Shown here piece after piece: positions 24,983-34,754 of a stretch of 64,000 bases of DNA. The DNA lies in contig NZ_QICS01000001.1 in NCBI RefSeq assembly GCF_003201285.1, positions 334,678-398,677 of the forward strand, given 5' to 3'. The stretch is from Lachnotalea glycerini. Lineage in GTDB: Bacteria; Bacillota; Clostridia; Lachnospirales; Lachnospiraceae. The position numbers and the translations under genes were made by a program. The notes under the pieces were generated by a model. It did no database searches. It saw only the letters and a program-made list of their open reading frames with translations, and was not told the DNA's origin. Position 1 is the first letter of the stretch. Each line of letters opens with the position of its first letter.

Positions 24983-26518
24983 GTGAAAAAGGCAAAATGT
25001 TTCAGCGACAGTCATTATCCGATAGGAGAAATTAATGACAAGTTGTATTCTTCTTTTACCGAGCATTTGGGAAGAAGTATCTATTCAGGTATCTATGAGC
25101 CTGGACATCCGGATGCAGATGAAGATGGATATCGAAAAGATGTCATGGAACTTGTGAAAGAATTAAATGTTCCTGTCATAAGATATCCGGGAGGTAATTT
25201 TGTTTCTTGTTATGACTGGCATGACGGAATCGGCCCCAAGGACAAGCGTCCAAAAAGAATGGATTATGCGTGGGCCAGTATCGAAACAAACGAATTTGGA
25301 ATTGATGAATTTTGCAGGTGGGCCAAAAAGGTTGGAATCGAACCCATGATTGCGGTCAATCTTGGTACTGGAATCATTAAGGATGCCGGTGATTTGGTTG
25401 AATATTGTAATCACCCGGGGGGAACCTATTGGAGTGATTTAAGAGCCAAAAATGGCAGCCCAGAGCCTTACAATGTTAAGTATTGGTGTCTTGGCAATGA
25501 AATGGAGGGAAGCTGGCAGGCAGGTCATTTGTCAGCAGAAGACTACACAAAAAAGGCACTTGAGGCAGCGAAAATAATGAAATGGGTTGATCCAACCATT
25601 CAATTAGTTGCCTGCGGAAGCAGTTATGAAATGCTGCCGACGTATCTTGACTGGGACAGAACCATGCTCTCAGAGTTATATAATCAGGTAGATTATTTGT
25701 CAACACATAATTACACCATGAATGCCGGACAGGGAACCACTAATTATGTGGCATCTTATAAGCAATTGGATCAGCATATTAAAAACAGTGCATGTGCAAT
25801 TGAATATGTAAAAGCCAAAAAGCATTGCGAAAAAGATATTAAAATCTGTTTGGATGAATGGAATGTATGGAATTTTCAGGATATTAAACTTGACTCTTTG
25901 GATGATTTGCAAGGGCTTACCACCTTTGAAATGACATCAGCCGGAAGATGGGAAATTGCACCGCCGATACTGGAGGAGAAATACAGCCTGCTGGATGCAA
26001 TTGTAGTCGGAGGACTTGGAATTACACTTTTAAATAATGCAGATGTACTGGAAATTGCATGCCTTGCGCAGTTGATTAATGTCATTGCTCCAATCACAAC
26101 CATGAAAAACGGCGGAATTTTCAAGCAGGCCATTTATCATCCGTTTCATATGTTAAGTACTTATGGAAGAGGAACTGCAATGAAAGCCAGCACAGAGGCT
26201 CCCAAATATCATTGCGACTTTGGTGATTTATCTGTCGTTGAATCGGCGGTTGTTTACAATAAAGAGAAGGATGAAGTACGTATCTTTGTGCTAAACTGTG
26301 ATCAGGAAGAGGAAGTTGAATTTGAAATTGAACTGCAAGGTTATGGCAATAAGCAAGTTAAGAAACATCTTGTTTTAAGTGGTGATGATTATGAAGCACG
26401 AAATACCTTTGAAAATCCAGATAATGTCGTAATGAAAGAGCTGCCAATTGAGGCTTCAAAAAATCTGACCGTGCTTCTTCCAAAGATGTCATGGAATGTG
26501 ATTATCCTTGGGCAATAG
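24983..26518 (+). CDS. abfA: intracellular GH51 alpha-L-arabinofuranosidase
   Basis: This 511-residue GH51 enzyme has no signal peptide, so it should release L-arabinose from imported arabino- or arabinoxylo-oligosaccharides in the cytoplasm. The barrel contains the acid/base Glu173 (CLGNEMEG) and nucleophile Glu292 (CLDEWNVW), with RYPGGNFVSCYDW near residues 67-79; the C-terminal ~130 residues form the usual beta-domain. Its start, probably the GTG at 24983, follows AGGAGG. It leads the operon containing a CUT2 pentose-type transporter and a two-component system. Confidence 0.93.
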   Translation: MKKAKCFSDSHYPIGEINDKLYSSFTEHLGRSIYSGIYEPGHPDADEDGYRKDVMELVKELNVPVIRYPGGNFVSCYDWHDGIGPKDKRPKRMDYAWASIETNEFGIDEFCRWAKKVGIEPMIAVNLGTGIIKDAGDLVEYCNHPGGTYWSDLRAKNGSPEPYNVKYWCLGNEMEGSWQAGHLSAEDYTKKALEAAKIMKWVDPTIQLVACGSSYEMLPTYLDWDRTMLSELYNQVDYLSTHNYTMNAGQGTTNYVASYKQLDQHIKNSACAIEYVKAKKHCEKDIKICLDEWNVWNFQDIKLDSLDDLQGLTTFEMTSAGRWEIAPPILEEKYSLLDAIVVGGLGITLLNNADVLEIACLAQLINVIAPITTMKNGGIFKQAIYHPFHMLSTYGRGTAMKASTEAPKYHCDFGDLSVVESAVVYNKEKDEVRIFVLNCDQEEEVEFEIELQGYGNKQVKKHLVLSGDDYEARNTFENPDNVVMKELPIEASKNLTVLLPKMSWNVIILGQ

Positions 26519-26539
26519 CCTTTGGGGATGGAGGTAGTA

Positions 26540-28039
26540 ATGAACTCGAAAGCGATATTAAAAGTAAAAAATATATCGAAGGATTTTGGACTGACTCATG
26601 CATTAAAGGATGTCTGTGTGGAAATAGAACAGGGGGAGATTATCGGACTGATTGGTGAAAATGGTTCCGGCAAGTCAACCTTATCATCCATTATTTCAGG
26701 CGTTTATCCGGCTTCTTTAGGCGAACTTGAGTTGGATGACGAATTCTATAAACCATCCGATACAAGGGATGCCCAAATGCATGGAATCAGTATGATTGCT
26801 CAGGAAATGGGAACGTTACCGGGAATACGAGTTGCCGATAACATTTTTCTTGGAAAAGAGCATTTATTTGCAAAAGCGGGTGTAATCAACCGCAAAAAAA
26901 TGTATCAGGAAGCCTTAAAGGCAATGGAAAAAATAGGAATTACCAACATACGACCAGAAGCACCGATTGTTCAATATAGTCTTGAGGAACGAAAGCTCAT
27001 TGAGGTTGTGCGCGCTCTTTATTCTAATCCTAAGATTTTTATTGTAGACGAAACGACAACCGCACTTTCCCAACGAGGAAGAGATATTATTTATGGAATT
27101 ATCAAACAGTTTAGGAAAGAAAACAAGACCGTACTATTTATTTCACATGACTTGAAAGAGCTGATGGAAATCTGTACCCAAATGATTGTATTAAGAGATG
27201 GAGTATTGATTGCACAGCTTGAAAAAGAAGAGTTTAATGAAGAAAAAATTAAGGAATTGATGGTAGGACGAAAGCTGACCGGTGATTATTATCGAAGCGA
27301 TTATGATGGTCATTGTGAGGATGAAGTGGTTTTAAGTGCAGATAATCTATATATAGGAACAAGCCTAAAAGGCGTATCGCTTAAGCTTCATAAAGGTGAA
27401 ATTCTTGGTATTGGAGGGCTTACCGATTGTGGAATGCATGAACTTGGAAAAGCACTTTTTGGAGTTAAATCTCCTTTATATGGTGAGGTGAGGCTGCAAA
27501 ATCAAGAAAAAATCATTTCAGAAAAGCAGGCAATAAAAAATAAAATAGGCTATGTTTCCAAAAACCGCGATCAGGAAGCTTTGATATTATCTGCAAGCAT
27601 TATGGAGAATATCGTAATACCATCCTTTCCAAAGCTTAAAAAGGGACCTCTTATTTTGAAAAAATCAGAAAAAGAGTTTACAAATAAGCAGGTTGAAAGC
27701 TTAAACATTAAATGCCGGGAAATTACGCAGGACGTACGAGAATTAAGTGGTGGAAATAAGCAAAAAGTAGTATTTGGAAAGTGGCTTGGTAATGAATCTG
27801 AAATATTTATTTTGGATTGTCCGACAAGAGGAATTGATATCGGCGTGAAAGCATTTATGTATCAACTGATGTATCAGCTCAAAAAAGAAGGAAAATCCAT
27901 TATCATGATTTCAGAGGAGCTTCCTGAACTGATTGGAATGAGCGATCGAATATTGATTATGAAAGATGGAAAAATTCAAAAATCCTTTGAACGATCAGAA
28001 AGTTTGAATGAAACCAAACTGATTCGGGAAATGGTATAG
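26540..28039 (+). CDS. CUT2 sugar ABC transporter ATP-binding protein (double ABC)
   Basis: This 499-residue protein has two fused ABC domains, as in AraG, RbsA and MglA. Domain 1 is intact (GENGSGKST and a diverged signature, QYSLEERK). Domain 2 has the reduced Walker A region typical of the class (GIGGLTDCGMHELG), signature ELSGGNKQKV and ILDCPTRGIDIG. I chose the ATG at 26540, with GGAGG 5 bases upstream, over the TTG at 26522. It lies 21 bases after GH51. The GH51 link favours L-arabinose or arabino-oligosaccharide; other pentoses or furanoses are possible. Confidence 0.9.
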   Translation: MNSKAILKVKNISKDFGLTHALKDVCVEIEQGEIIGLIGENGSGKSTLSSIISGVYPASLGELELDDEFYKPSDTRDAQMHGISMIAQEMGTLPGIRVADNIFLGKEHLFAKAGVINRKKMYQEALKAMEKIGITNIRPEAPIVQYSLEERKLIEVVRALYSNPKIFIVDETTTALSQRGRDIIYGIIKQFRKENKTVLFISHDLKELMEICTQMIVLRDGVLIAQLEKEEFNEEKIKELMVGRKLTGDYYRSDYDGHCEDEVVLSADNLYIGTSLKGVSLKLHKGEILGIGGLTDCGMHELGKALFGVKSPLYGEVRLQNQEKIISEKQAIKNKIGYVSKNRDQEALILSASIMENIVIPSFPKLKKGPLILKKSEKEFTNKQVESLNIKCREITQDVRELSGGNKQKVVFGKWLGNESEIFILDCPTRGIDIGVKAFMYQLMYQLKKEGKSIIMISEELPELIGMSDRILIMKDGKIQKSFERSESLNETKLIREMV

Positions 28040-28052
28040 GAGGGAATCGATT

Positions 28053-29018
28053 GTGAATAGCACAGTAACAAAAAGACAGGAGACAGCGCAAAATTCAAGC
28101 GAGCTGTTAAGAAAAATTGTTCCCTTTCTTGGAATTATACTAATGATTCTTGTTTTTCAATTTTTTGGAGACGGTAAGCTTTTGACAAGAGCAAACTTAA
28201 ACAGTATTCTAAATCAGACCGTCTATGTGGCAATCATGGCATTTGGTGCAATTTTTGTCTATTCCCATGGAGGAATGGATCTGTCATATGGCGGTGTCAT
28301 AGGCTTTAGTGTTTTAATTTCTATTTTGGTAGCAAATACCGGTGCACCCGTAATTGTTATATTCATAACGAATATTTTAGCAGCATTGGTATGGTTTCTC
28401 TTAAACGGAATGGTTTCGGTATATTTAAAAGTGTCTCCCTTTATTACTTCATTATGTATAATGTACATGTGTCGTGGTATCTTAAATACAGTATGTGCAA
28501 CACAAAAATATAGTATTCCTGTGTATCTGTATGATTATGATAATCAGGCATTCAAGCTTTGTATGCTGATAGGAGTCTATCTTGTCTGCTATCTGCTATT
28601 TGAAAAGAGCAGTATCGGTAAAGCGAATAAGGCAATTGGTGGAAATTCAGTGGCAGCACAGCAAGCTGGAGTAAATGTAATAAAAACAAGGATGATCGCT
28701 TATATCATCAGTGGCATCACAGTTGGGATTGCAGGCTTTATACTGATGGCAAGAGCAGGAAGTGTCAGTACCTCTACCGGACAGGGGTTGGAAATGAATG
28801 TCATAACTGCATTGGTTTTAGGTGGCGTTCCTCTTTCAGGAGGTTCTCGCGTCAAAATGATTGGCGCACTAGTTGGCAGCTTCTCAGTTATCCTGTTACG
28901 TAATGGTCTGATTATTATGGGAGTGAATGAACGTGTCATTGAAGGAATTCAAGGAATCGTTTTATTACTATTGGTTTTCTTAACATACGTTAAGAACAAA
29001 GATGGGATTTTAAAATAG
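28053..29018 (+). CDS. CUT2 sugar ABC transporter permease 1
   Basis: This 321-residue RbsC/YtfT-type permease has about eight to ten hydrophobic segments. Family landmarks include SHGGMDLSYGGVIGFS and AIGGNSVAAQQAGVNV, plus ALVLGGVPLSGGS. It starts 13 bases after the ATPase. A second, different permease follows the binding protein, so the channel is probably a heterodimer, as in the YtfQRT-YjfF furanose transporter. Confidence 0.9.
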   Translation: MNSTVTKRQETAQNSSELLRKIVPFLGIILMILVFQFFGDGKLLTRANLNSILNQTVYVAIMAFGAIFVYSHGGMDLSYGGVIGFSVLISILVANTGAPVIVIFITNILAALVWFLLNGMVSVYLKVSPFITSLCIMYMCRGILNTVCATQKYSIPVYLYDYDNQAFKLCMLIGVYLVCYLLFEKSSIGKANKAIGGNSVAAQQAGVNVIKTRMIAYIISGITVGIAGFILMARAGSVSTSTGQGLEMNVITALVLGGVPLSGGSRVKMIGALVGSFSVILLRNGLIIMGVNERVIEGIQGIVLLLLVFLTYVKNKDGILK

Positions 29019-29029
29019 GAGGAAAAGGT

Positions 29030-30244
29030 ATGAAGAAAATTGCAGCATTATTACTAAGCTTTATCATGGTTTTTTCATTAATAGGATGTGGAAGTTCAAA
29101 TACTACAACAAATGATCAAACTCAAAAAACAACTGATACAACTGAAACAACCGATGCAACCGAAAACACTACAAATACGCAACAGGGACAAGTATGGTCT
29201 GATCAGTCGGGGGCTGGTGAAACCTGTGGAGATGAAAATGGTAAATATACAATTGGTGTCATTATTCATACCACTACTGACTTCTTATGTTCTAAGTATA
29301 AAGCTTATACAGACTATTTAGGAAAGAATTATGGCGTAAAATTTAATTATTATATCATTGAAAATTTTGCAGATGAAACTTATCTTTCCGCTATTGAAAA
29401 TTTATGTGCACAAGGTGTTAATGCTATTATTACAACAAATTTTTCAGGTACGGCAGTTTTACAAGGCTTAAAAACCTGTGAAGAAAACGGTGTTTATTTA
29501 AGCGTTGGTTTTTCTCAGATTGATGATAGTATTAAAGAACAAGTATATGCCAGCAAATATTTTGTAGGTGGTTCCTATGAAGCAGATTATGATGCGGGCT
29601 ACGAAATCATTACAAGCTTAATTGATTCTGGATGTACCAACATTGCAGCAATTGGATATGAACCGGGTATTACTTGCCATGACAGACGTTGGGAAGGTAT
29701 GATGCAAGCATTTAAGGATCATCCTGAAGTGAAAAAAGCAGGTGAATACAGAGGTCTTGAATTTACCAAAGCAGTAGAAGACTTTCTGGCTTCAGATAAT
29801 ACGATAGATGGTATCGCAATCACCTTACTAGGTATCGAATATTGCTCAGAACCTATTAAATCAGCAGGCAGAGATGGCCAAGTTAAAATTGCATTCTGCG
29901 ACTTGTCTGAAAATTGTCAGGATAGCTTAAACAGTGGTGATACCGTATGCGCAATCGGCGGACAGTATGTAGATGTTGTATTCCCATTTGTATTACTTTA
30001 TAACGCATTAGAAGGCAATCCTCTTGATAAAGTAGAAGTACCAGTTAACTTTATTATTTGTAAATCAGGACAAGAATTTTCAGATTATATGACTTATTTG
30101 CATAATGACGGCGTATATGCATGGACAACGGATGAGATTGACAAAGTAATTAAGTCGAAAAACAGCGCTGCAACCTCTGCTGATTTATTAAAAATGGGTT
30201 CTAGCTACAGTATCGAGGATACGATTGCAAGACATGGTGAATAA
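29030..30244 (+). CDS. CUT2 sugar-binding lipoprotein
   Basis: This 404-residue type-1 periplasmic-binding-fold lipoprotein has lipobox LIGC (Cys at ~20) and a Thr/Asn/Gln-rich linker (~22-55). The ligand-binding body (~70-404) has the usual two-lobe pattern (YTIGVIIHTTTDF, IAAIGYEPGITCHDRRWEGM, VCAIGGQY). It captures the sugar outside the membrane for the flanking permeases. Its body is diverged from RbsB/AraF, so the ligand cannot be named. Confidence 0.87.
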   Translation: MKKIAALLLSFIMVFSLIGCGSSNTTTNDQTQKTTDTTETTDATENTTNTQQGQVWSDQSGAGETCGDENGKYTIGVIIHTTTDFLCSKYKAYTDYLGKNYGVKFNYYIIENFADETYLSAIENLCAQGVNAIITTNFSGTAVLQGLKTCEENGVYLSVGFSQIDDSIKEQVYASKYFVGGSYEADYDAGYEIITSLIDSGCTNIAAIGYEPGITCHDRRWEGMMQAFKDHPEVKKAGEYRGLEFTKAVEDFLASDNTIDGIAITLLGIEYCSEPIKSAGRDGQVKIAFCDLSENCQDSLNSGDTVCAIGGQYVDVVFPFVLLYNALEGNPLDKVEVPVNFIICKSGQEFSDYMTYLHNDGVYAWTTDEIDKVIKSKNSAATSADLLKMGSSYSIEDTIARHGE

Positions 30245-30271
30245 TCCGTCCGTTTAGGAAAGGAGAAGAAG

Positions 30272-31255
30272 ATGAATACAATATCCACCAATTTAAAAAA
30301 TTCATGGAAAGTAATATTATTGCCTGTATTTGTATATGCTTTATTCTTTATCTGCTCAGGAGGCAGCTTTGGAAAGCCAACAAGTATACTCATGAATTTG
30401 AAACAGACACTTGCTCCAACCTTGATTTCTTACGCAATGTGCTGTAATATGCTTTGTGACCGCATGGATTTAAGTGCAGGTGCAGTTGTAATGCTATCGG
30501 CAATGTTTGGTGCCAAATTAGTGTATCTCTATGGAATAGGCCTGATCCCGTTTGTATTAATTGTTGTTTTAACCGGAGTTGTTTTGGGAATTATATCTGG
30601 TGCAATGTATTTGTTTTTAAGGGTTCCGGCCATTGTTACAGCATTAGGCGTATGCATGGTATATGAAACATTGTCTAACCTTGCAAGCATATCCTGGGTA
30701 ACAGCAATCAGCGGTGAAATTACAATGCTTGGAAGATTTCCCTATTGCTTCATTCTCTTTGGATTGATGTTTGTACTGTTTTACCTGATCTTTAATTATA
30801 CTAAATTTGGATATCATGTAAGAGCTTGTGCAAGCTCCCAGCAAATTGCCAAAAACATTGGCGTCAATACAAGAAAAACAGCATTTTTATGCTATGTGGT
30901 ATCCGCCCTGTTTTTGGGTGTGGCAGCATTATTAAAAATATCAATACAAGGATCTATTGATACTCCAATGTATATGTCAAGTACAAACATTATTTTTAAC
31001 TGTATGTTAGGAATCTATGTAGGACTTGCATTAGAACAGTACTGTAACCTGCTTATCGGGATTTTTATCGGAAACTTTGTACTAAACATGTTGACAACCG
31101 GCTTACTAAGTCTTGGCTTGTCTGCTTCCCTACAGGATACGGCATCTGGTATTTTCCTTTTAATTATTATGATTTTTACCTATAATAATCAAAGAGTCAT
31201 TGACTTTATTAACAGTCAAAAGAAAAAGAATGAATTAATCAAGGCGAATCAATAA
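30272..31255 (+). CDS. CUT2 sugar ABC transporter permease 2
   Basis: This 327-residue second permease of the RbsC/YjfF type has multiple hydrophobic helices and the family segments CDRMDLSAGAVVMLSAMFG and ACASSQQIAKNIGVNTRK. It differs clearly from permease 1. The order ATPase-permease-binding protein-permease is complete for a heterodimeric CUT2 importer. Confidence 0.88.
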   Translation: MNTISTNLKNSWKVILLPVFVYALFFICSGGSFGKPTSILMNLKQTLAPTLISYAMCCNMLCDRMDLSAGAVVMLSAMFGAKLVYLYGIGLIPFVLIVVLTGVVLGIISGAMYLFLRVPAIVTALGVCMVYETLSNLASISWVTAISGEITMLGRFPYCFILFGLMFVLFYLIFNYTKFGYHVRACASSQQIAKNIGVNTRKTAFLCYVVSALFLGVAALLKISIQGSIDTPMYMSSTNIIFNCMLGIYVGLALEQYCNLLIGIFIGNFVLNMLTTGLLSLGLSASLQDTASGIFLLIIMIFTYNNQRVIDFINSQKKKNELIKANQ

Positions 31256-31261
31256 ATAATT

Positions 31262-31315
31262 CGGCACCCAAAGTCATAGAATACAGGATATACTCTTGCA
31301 TGGCTTCGGGTGCCG
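31262..31315 (+). terminator. intercistronic stem-loop after the CUT2 transporter genes
   Basis: CGGCACCCAAAGTCAT can pair with ATGGCTTCGGGTGCCG. There is no strong T-run, so it may be a partial terminator or an mRNA-stabilising/processing hairpin that lowers expression of the following two-component genes. Confidence 0.5.
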
Positions 31316-31354
31316 TTATATACTTATCTTTAGAAAATATTCGGGGTGAATACT

Positions 31355-32977
31355 ATGATAAAAGTCTTGTTAGTTGATGATGAACGTCTGGCATTAGAGT
31401 ACTTAGAAAACATTATAAGCTGGGAGTATTATGGTTTTCAGCTAATTGGGGTAACAACAGATTCAGAACAGGCATTGCAGCTATATAAAAAGTATAAGCC
31501 TGAGCTTGTTATTTCTGATGTAAAGATGCCTGGAATGAATGGCTTGGAATTAGTAAATGAAATCAGAGATTATGGTGGAAAATCGCATATCCTTTTTTTA
31601 TCGGCATACAAAAATTTTGATTATGTAAAACAGGCAATTCGCTTGGATATTGATGATTATCTGTTGAAAAGTGATTTGCAGGAAGAAACCTTTCTGAAAA
31701 AGATTTTGAACCTTAAGGAGGAAATTGATAAGGAAAAGGCAAAAAGCCAATATACAACAGGAATTATAATGGAGGAACTGTTTAATAAAAATACACCAGA
31801 AGAACATTATAAGCTTATATTAGATGAAAACGATTATATCCGTATTCACAAGAAATATTTTTATATTATATTGGCTCAAAAAATTCCACCAAGGTTTTTG
31901 GATAAATATTTTGGACAATCGGGTCTGCCAGCCCCCTCCTTTGAATTTGAATTCAGCAATGCATGTCATAGCTTTCAGGAAGATAGCCAGATACAAACGG
32001 CTGCCATTGTTGCAATCAATAAAAATGAATATGTGGCAGTATTGAATGTTGATTCCAGTATGATTTCTCAAATGGATGTTACTGAAAAACTGTATGAATT
32101 TTCCCGAAAGATATTTAGCAAAATGAATCAAGAGCAGGAGCATCAGTTTGATATCTATTATTACAATAAAAAAATGTCCTTAAGGCAATTCGGACGATTT
32201 TATCACGAAAACAAAAATGAATTATCACAACGATATTTAAAAAAGCGTGCTCAAATTATGGAATTTAATGAGTTTAAAAATAATGAGCAGCAGATGAAAG
32301 AACCAAAATCAATTACCTCAGAAGAAATCTATCAGATGATTAAGCAAAAAAAGAAAGAAAATATTGAACAATGTATGCAAATAATCAAAAAGGCCGTGAC
32401 AGAAGAGTCTTATTTTTCCTATCTGTGGTATATCAAGAACATGTTTGAGGCAATCAGTTTTTTTGAGGGCGCACTCTCAGGTGCGAAAAGCGGCAGAAAA
32501 TTTTCGCTGATAGAAAATAGTGCCTTATATGATTTTAGGAATCCTAATGATCTGGTTGATTTTATTACCTTTAAGCTAGAGGAGATATGGTATATCATCA
32601 GTGAAAGTGAAACCATAGCTTATTCAAGTGTTATATCAAGTGCAATCCGATGTATACGGGAGAAATATTGTGATCCACAGCTTACCTCAGCAGTTGTGGC
32701 AGGCAACATCAATATCAGTACTTCATGGCTTTCAACGAAATTTAAAGAGGAGGTAGGCATCGGTGTCAGCGATTTTATAAACAATGTACGTATTGAGCAT
32801 GCGAAAAAAATGCTTGATGAAAAAGACTATATGGTTTATGAGGTTTCTGAACAGGTAGGCTTTACATCAAGCCAGTATTTTAGCAAAATTTTCAAGGATT
32901 TTGTTGGTGTCACTCCAAACCGCTATCGTAAAAACCATATGGATAAAGAAGGATTGTTGCATGAAACTGAAAAATAA
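31355..32977 (+). CDS. YesN-type response regulator with AraC DNA-binding domain
   Basis: This 540-residue protein has a receiver domain (1-~120; Asp55 in LVISDVKMPG), a long middle region (~125-430) and a C-terminal AraC/XylS double helix-turn-helix (~435-535; VSEQVGFTSSQYFSKIFKD). I chose the ATG at 31355 with GGGGTGA upstream. Its gene overlaps the kinase gene by 17 bases. It probably activates the surrounding pentose operon and/or the GH3 gene in response to extracellular sugar. Confidence 0.9.
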   Translation: MIKVLLVDDERLALEYLENIISWEYYGFQLIGVTTDSEQALQLYKKYKPELVISDVKMPGMNGLELVNEIRDYGGKSHILFLSAYKNFDYVKQAIRLDIDDYLLKSDLQEETFLKKILNLKEEIDKEKAKSQYTTGIIMEELFNKNTPEEHYKLILDENDYIRIHKKYFYIILAQKIPPRFLDKYFGQSGLPAPSFEFEFSNACHSFQEDSQIQTAAIVAINKNEYVAVLNVDSSMISQMDVTEKLYEFSRKIFSKMNQEQEHQFDIYYYNKKMSLRQFGRFYHENKNELSQRYLKKRAQIMEFNEFKNNEQQMKEPKSITSEEIYQMIKQKKKENIEQCMQIIKKAVTEESYFSYLWYIKNMFEAISFFEGALSGAKSGRKFSLIENSALYDFRNPNDLVDFITFKLEEIWYIISESETIAYSSVISSAIRCIREKYCDPQLTSAVVAGNINISTSWLSTKFKEEVGIGVSDFINNVRIEHAKKMLDEKDYMVYEVSEQVGFTSSQYFSKIFKDFVGVTPNRYRKNHMDKEGLLHETEK

Positions 32978-34754
32978 ATTGCTGATTTCCCAAATCATTG
33001 TTTTTCTGACTATGTTTATTACACTGAACACTGTACTTTCTAAAATAGTATATATGACGGTAAGCAAAACAGACTGTGAAAACGCCATGACGCTAAACGA
33101 ACAAATCATGACGCGTATTGATCAGTACTTCGAGGAACTGGAGCGTTTTACATTAGTTGTCGCAAACGATGAAATGCTAAATGTTTTGATAGAAACATAT
33201 AATAAGGAGCCAACTAATGCAAACGAATCCAAAATAAGACTCTATTTATCAGGACTTGGCATCAGGGATAAAATACAATCATACGCAGTTTTGGGTATTT
33301 ACGTTAATGTTCAAAATTCAAAAAAAGAGCTTCATTTTACAACCGTAGGACTCTCCTCCAGTTTAAAAAATTATGTACAGAATACAATTCCAACAATCAG
33401 TCTGGACAACACAACGGGAAAATTTATCGATCCATTTACCTATGACGGTGATTCTACGACTGTATTTGGAAACAAATTCAATATGGCTTATGGCTTTATC
33501 AGCCCATACAGTGTAAATCAAATGCAAGGAAGTGTAACCGTTATTGCATCCTTTGACCAGATTATATATATTGCAGAAAATATGAAAGACTACAGTCATG
33601 ATTACCTGCTACTGGATAATCAAAATGAGGCAATCAAGCCAAGTGTAGAAAACTCCAAAATAGACATTACGAAAGCGTTGAGCCATCTTACCTATGGAAA
33701 ATCCTATAAAGAAGGCTTTTTTAAAGAGAAAGATGCAATCACTACCGTCCGATATTCAGACTATGGTGAATGGAAGCTTGTTTGTCGGCTTACCAGAGCA
33801 GATATTCTTAAAAACAACAGCTCATTGATTCTTCTTGATCAAATTTTAGTTGCAGTATTTGGAATCTGTGTCGTTCTTATCATGATTCCTCTTGTTCAGA
33901 AATTTACAAGACCATTAAGCAAAGTATCAGAGCAAATGGGAGAAATAGCAAGGGGAAATCTTAAAGCAAGGGTGGTAGTCAAATCGGAAGATGAAATCGC
34001 AGAGGTTGGCAGAGCCTTTAATATTATGGCAAAGAAGTTGCAGGAAAATATTGATAAAATGCTGGAACAGGAAAAACGGGAGCAAAAAATGCGCTATAGC
34101 CTAATGATTTCACAGGTAGATCCACATTTTATTTATAATACCATGAATACCATTACCTATCTGGCTCAAAAAGAAAGAAGCGAGGATGTAATCGCTGTGA
34201 ATAAAGCTATGATAGAAATTCTAAAGGATCGGCTCAGAGTTGATATAAAAAATGTATTTGATACACTGGAACAAGAGATTAAGGTAGTAGAGCAATATTT
34301 AATTATTCAAAATTACAGGTATGCAGATACCTTTAAAGCGCAAATCAATATTCAAGATGAGGTAAAAACTTTCTATGTAGCCAAAAATGTATTGCAGCCC
34401 TTGGTTGAAAATGCATTGTTTCACGGGGTATTATGCAATAAAGACGAGGATGGAGAAACGATTGGAGGCTGTATTACAATTAATGCAATACAGGCCAATA
34501 CGGACATTCTTATCTCTGTGAAAGATAACGGAATTGGTATGTCGGAACAGATGCTTGAAAAACTAGAGGAGCAATCTGTTTCAAAAATACGTGGGGAACA
34601 TATTGGAATACGAAATATCAAAGGAAGAATTAGGTATATTTATGGTGAAAACTGTTCTTTTATCATTCAGTCAAAAGAAGGGGAAGGAACAGAGGTTATT
34701 ATTAAATTACCTGTTATAAGAGAAAATGGAGGAAACATAGATGATATATCCTAA
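32961..34754 (+). CDS. YesM-type sensor histidine kinase
   Basis: This 597-residue kinase has TM1 (~7-30), an extracellular sensor (~32-285, Cache-like by layout), TM2 (~290-312), HAMP (~313-370), a His_kinase domain with DPHFIYNTMN, and HATPase_c (DNGIGMS; HIGIRNIKGRIR). I chose the ATG at 32961 inside the end of the regulator gene because GAAGGA is upstream. It pairs with the preceding AraC-type regulator and is coupled to the next gene by an overlap of 14 bases. Confidence 0.9.
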   Translation: MKLKNKLLISQIIVFLTMFITLNTVLSKIVYMTVSKTDCENAMTLNEQIMTRIDQYFEELERFTLVVANDEMLNVLIETYNKEPTNANESKIRLYLSGLGIRDKIQSYAVLGIYVNVQNSKKELHFTTVGLSSSLKNYVQNTIPTISLDNTTGKFIDPFTYDGDSTTVFGNKFNMAYGFISPYSVNQMQGSVTVIASFDQIIYIAENMKDYSHDYLLLDNQNEAIKPSVENSKIDITKALSHLTYGKSYKEGFFKEKDAITTVRYSDYGEWKLVCRLTRADILKNNSSLILLDQILVAVFGICVVLIMIPLVQKFTRPLSKVSEQMGEIARGNLKARVVVKSEDEIAEVGRAFNIMAKKLQENIDKMLEQEKREQKMRYSLMISQVDPHFIYNTMNTITYLAQKERSEDVIAVNKAMIEILKDRLRVDIKNVFDTLEQEIKVVEQYLIIQNYRYADTFKAQINIQDEVKTFYVAKNVLQPLVENALFHGVLCNKDEDGETIGGCITINAIQANTDILISVKDNGIGMSEQMLEKLEEQSVSKIRGEHIGIRNIKGRIRYIYGENCSFIIQSKEGEGTEVIIKLPVIRENGGNIDDIS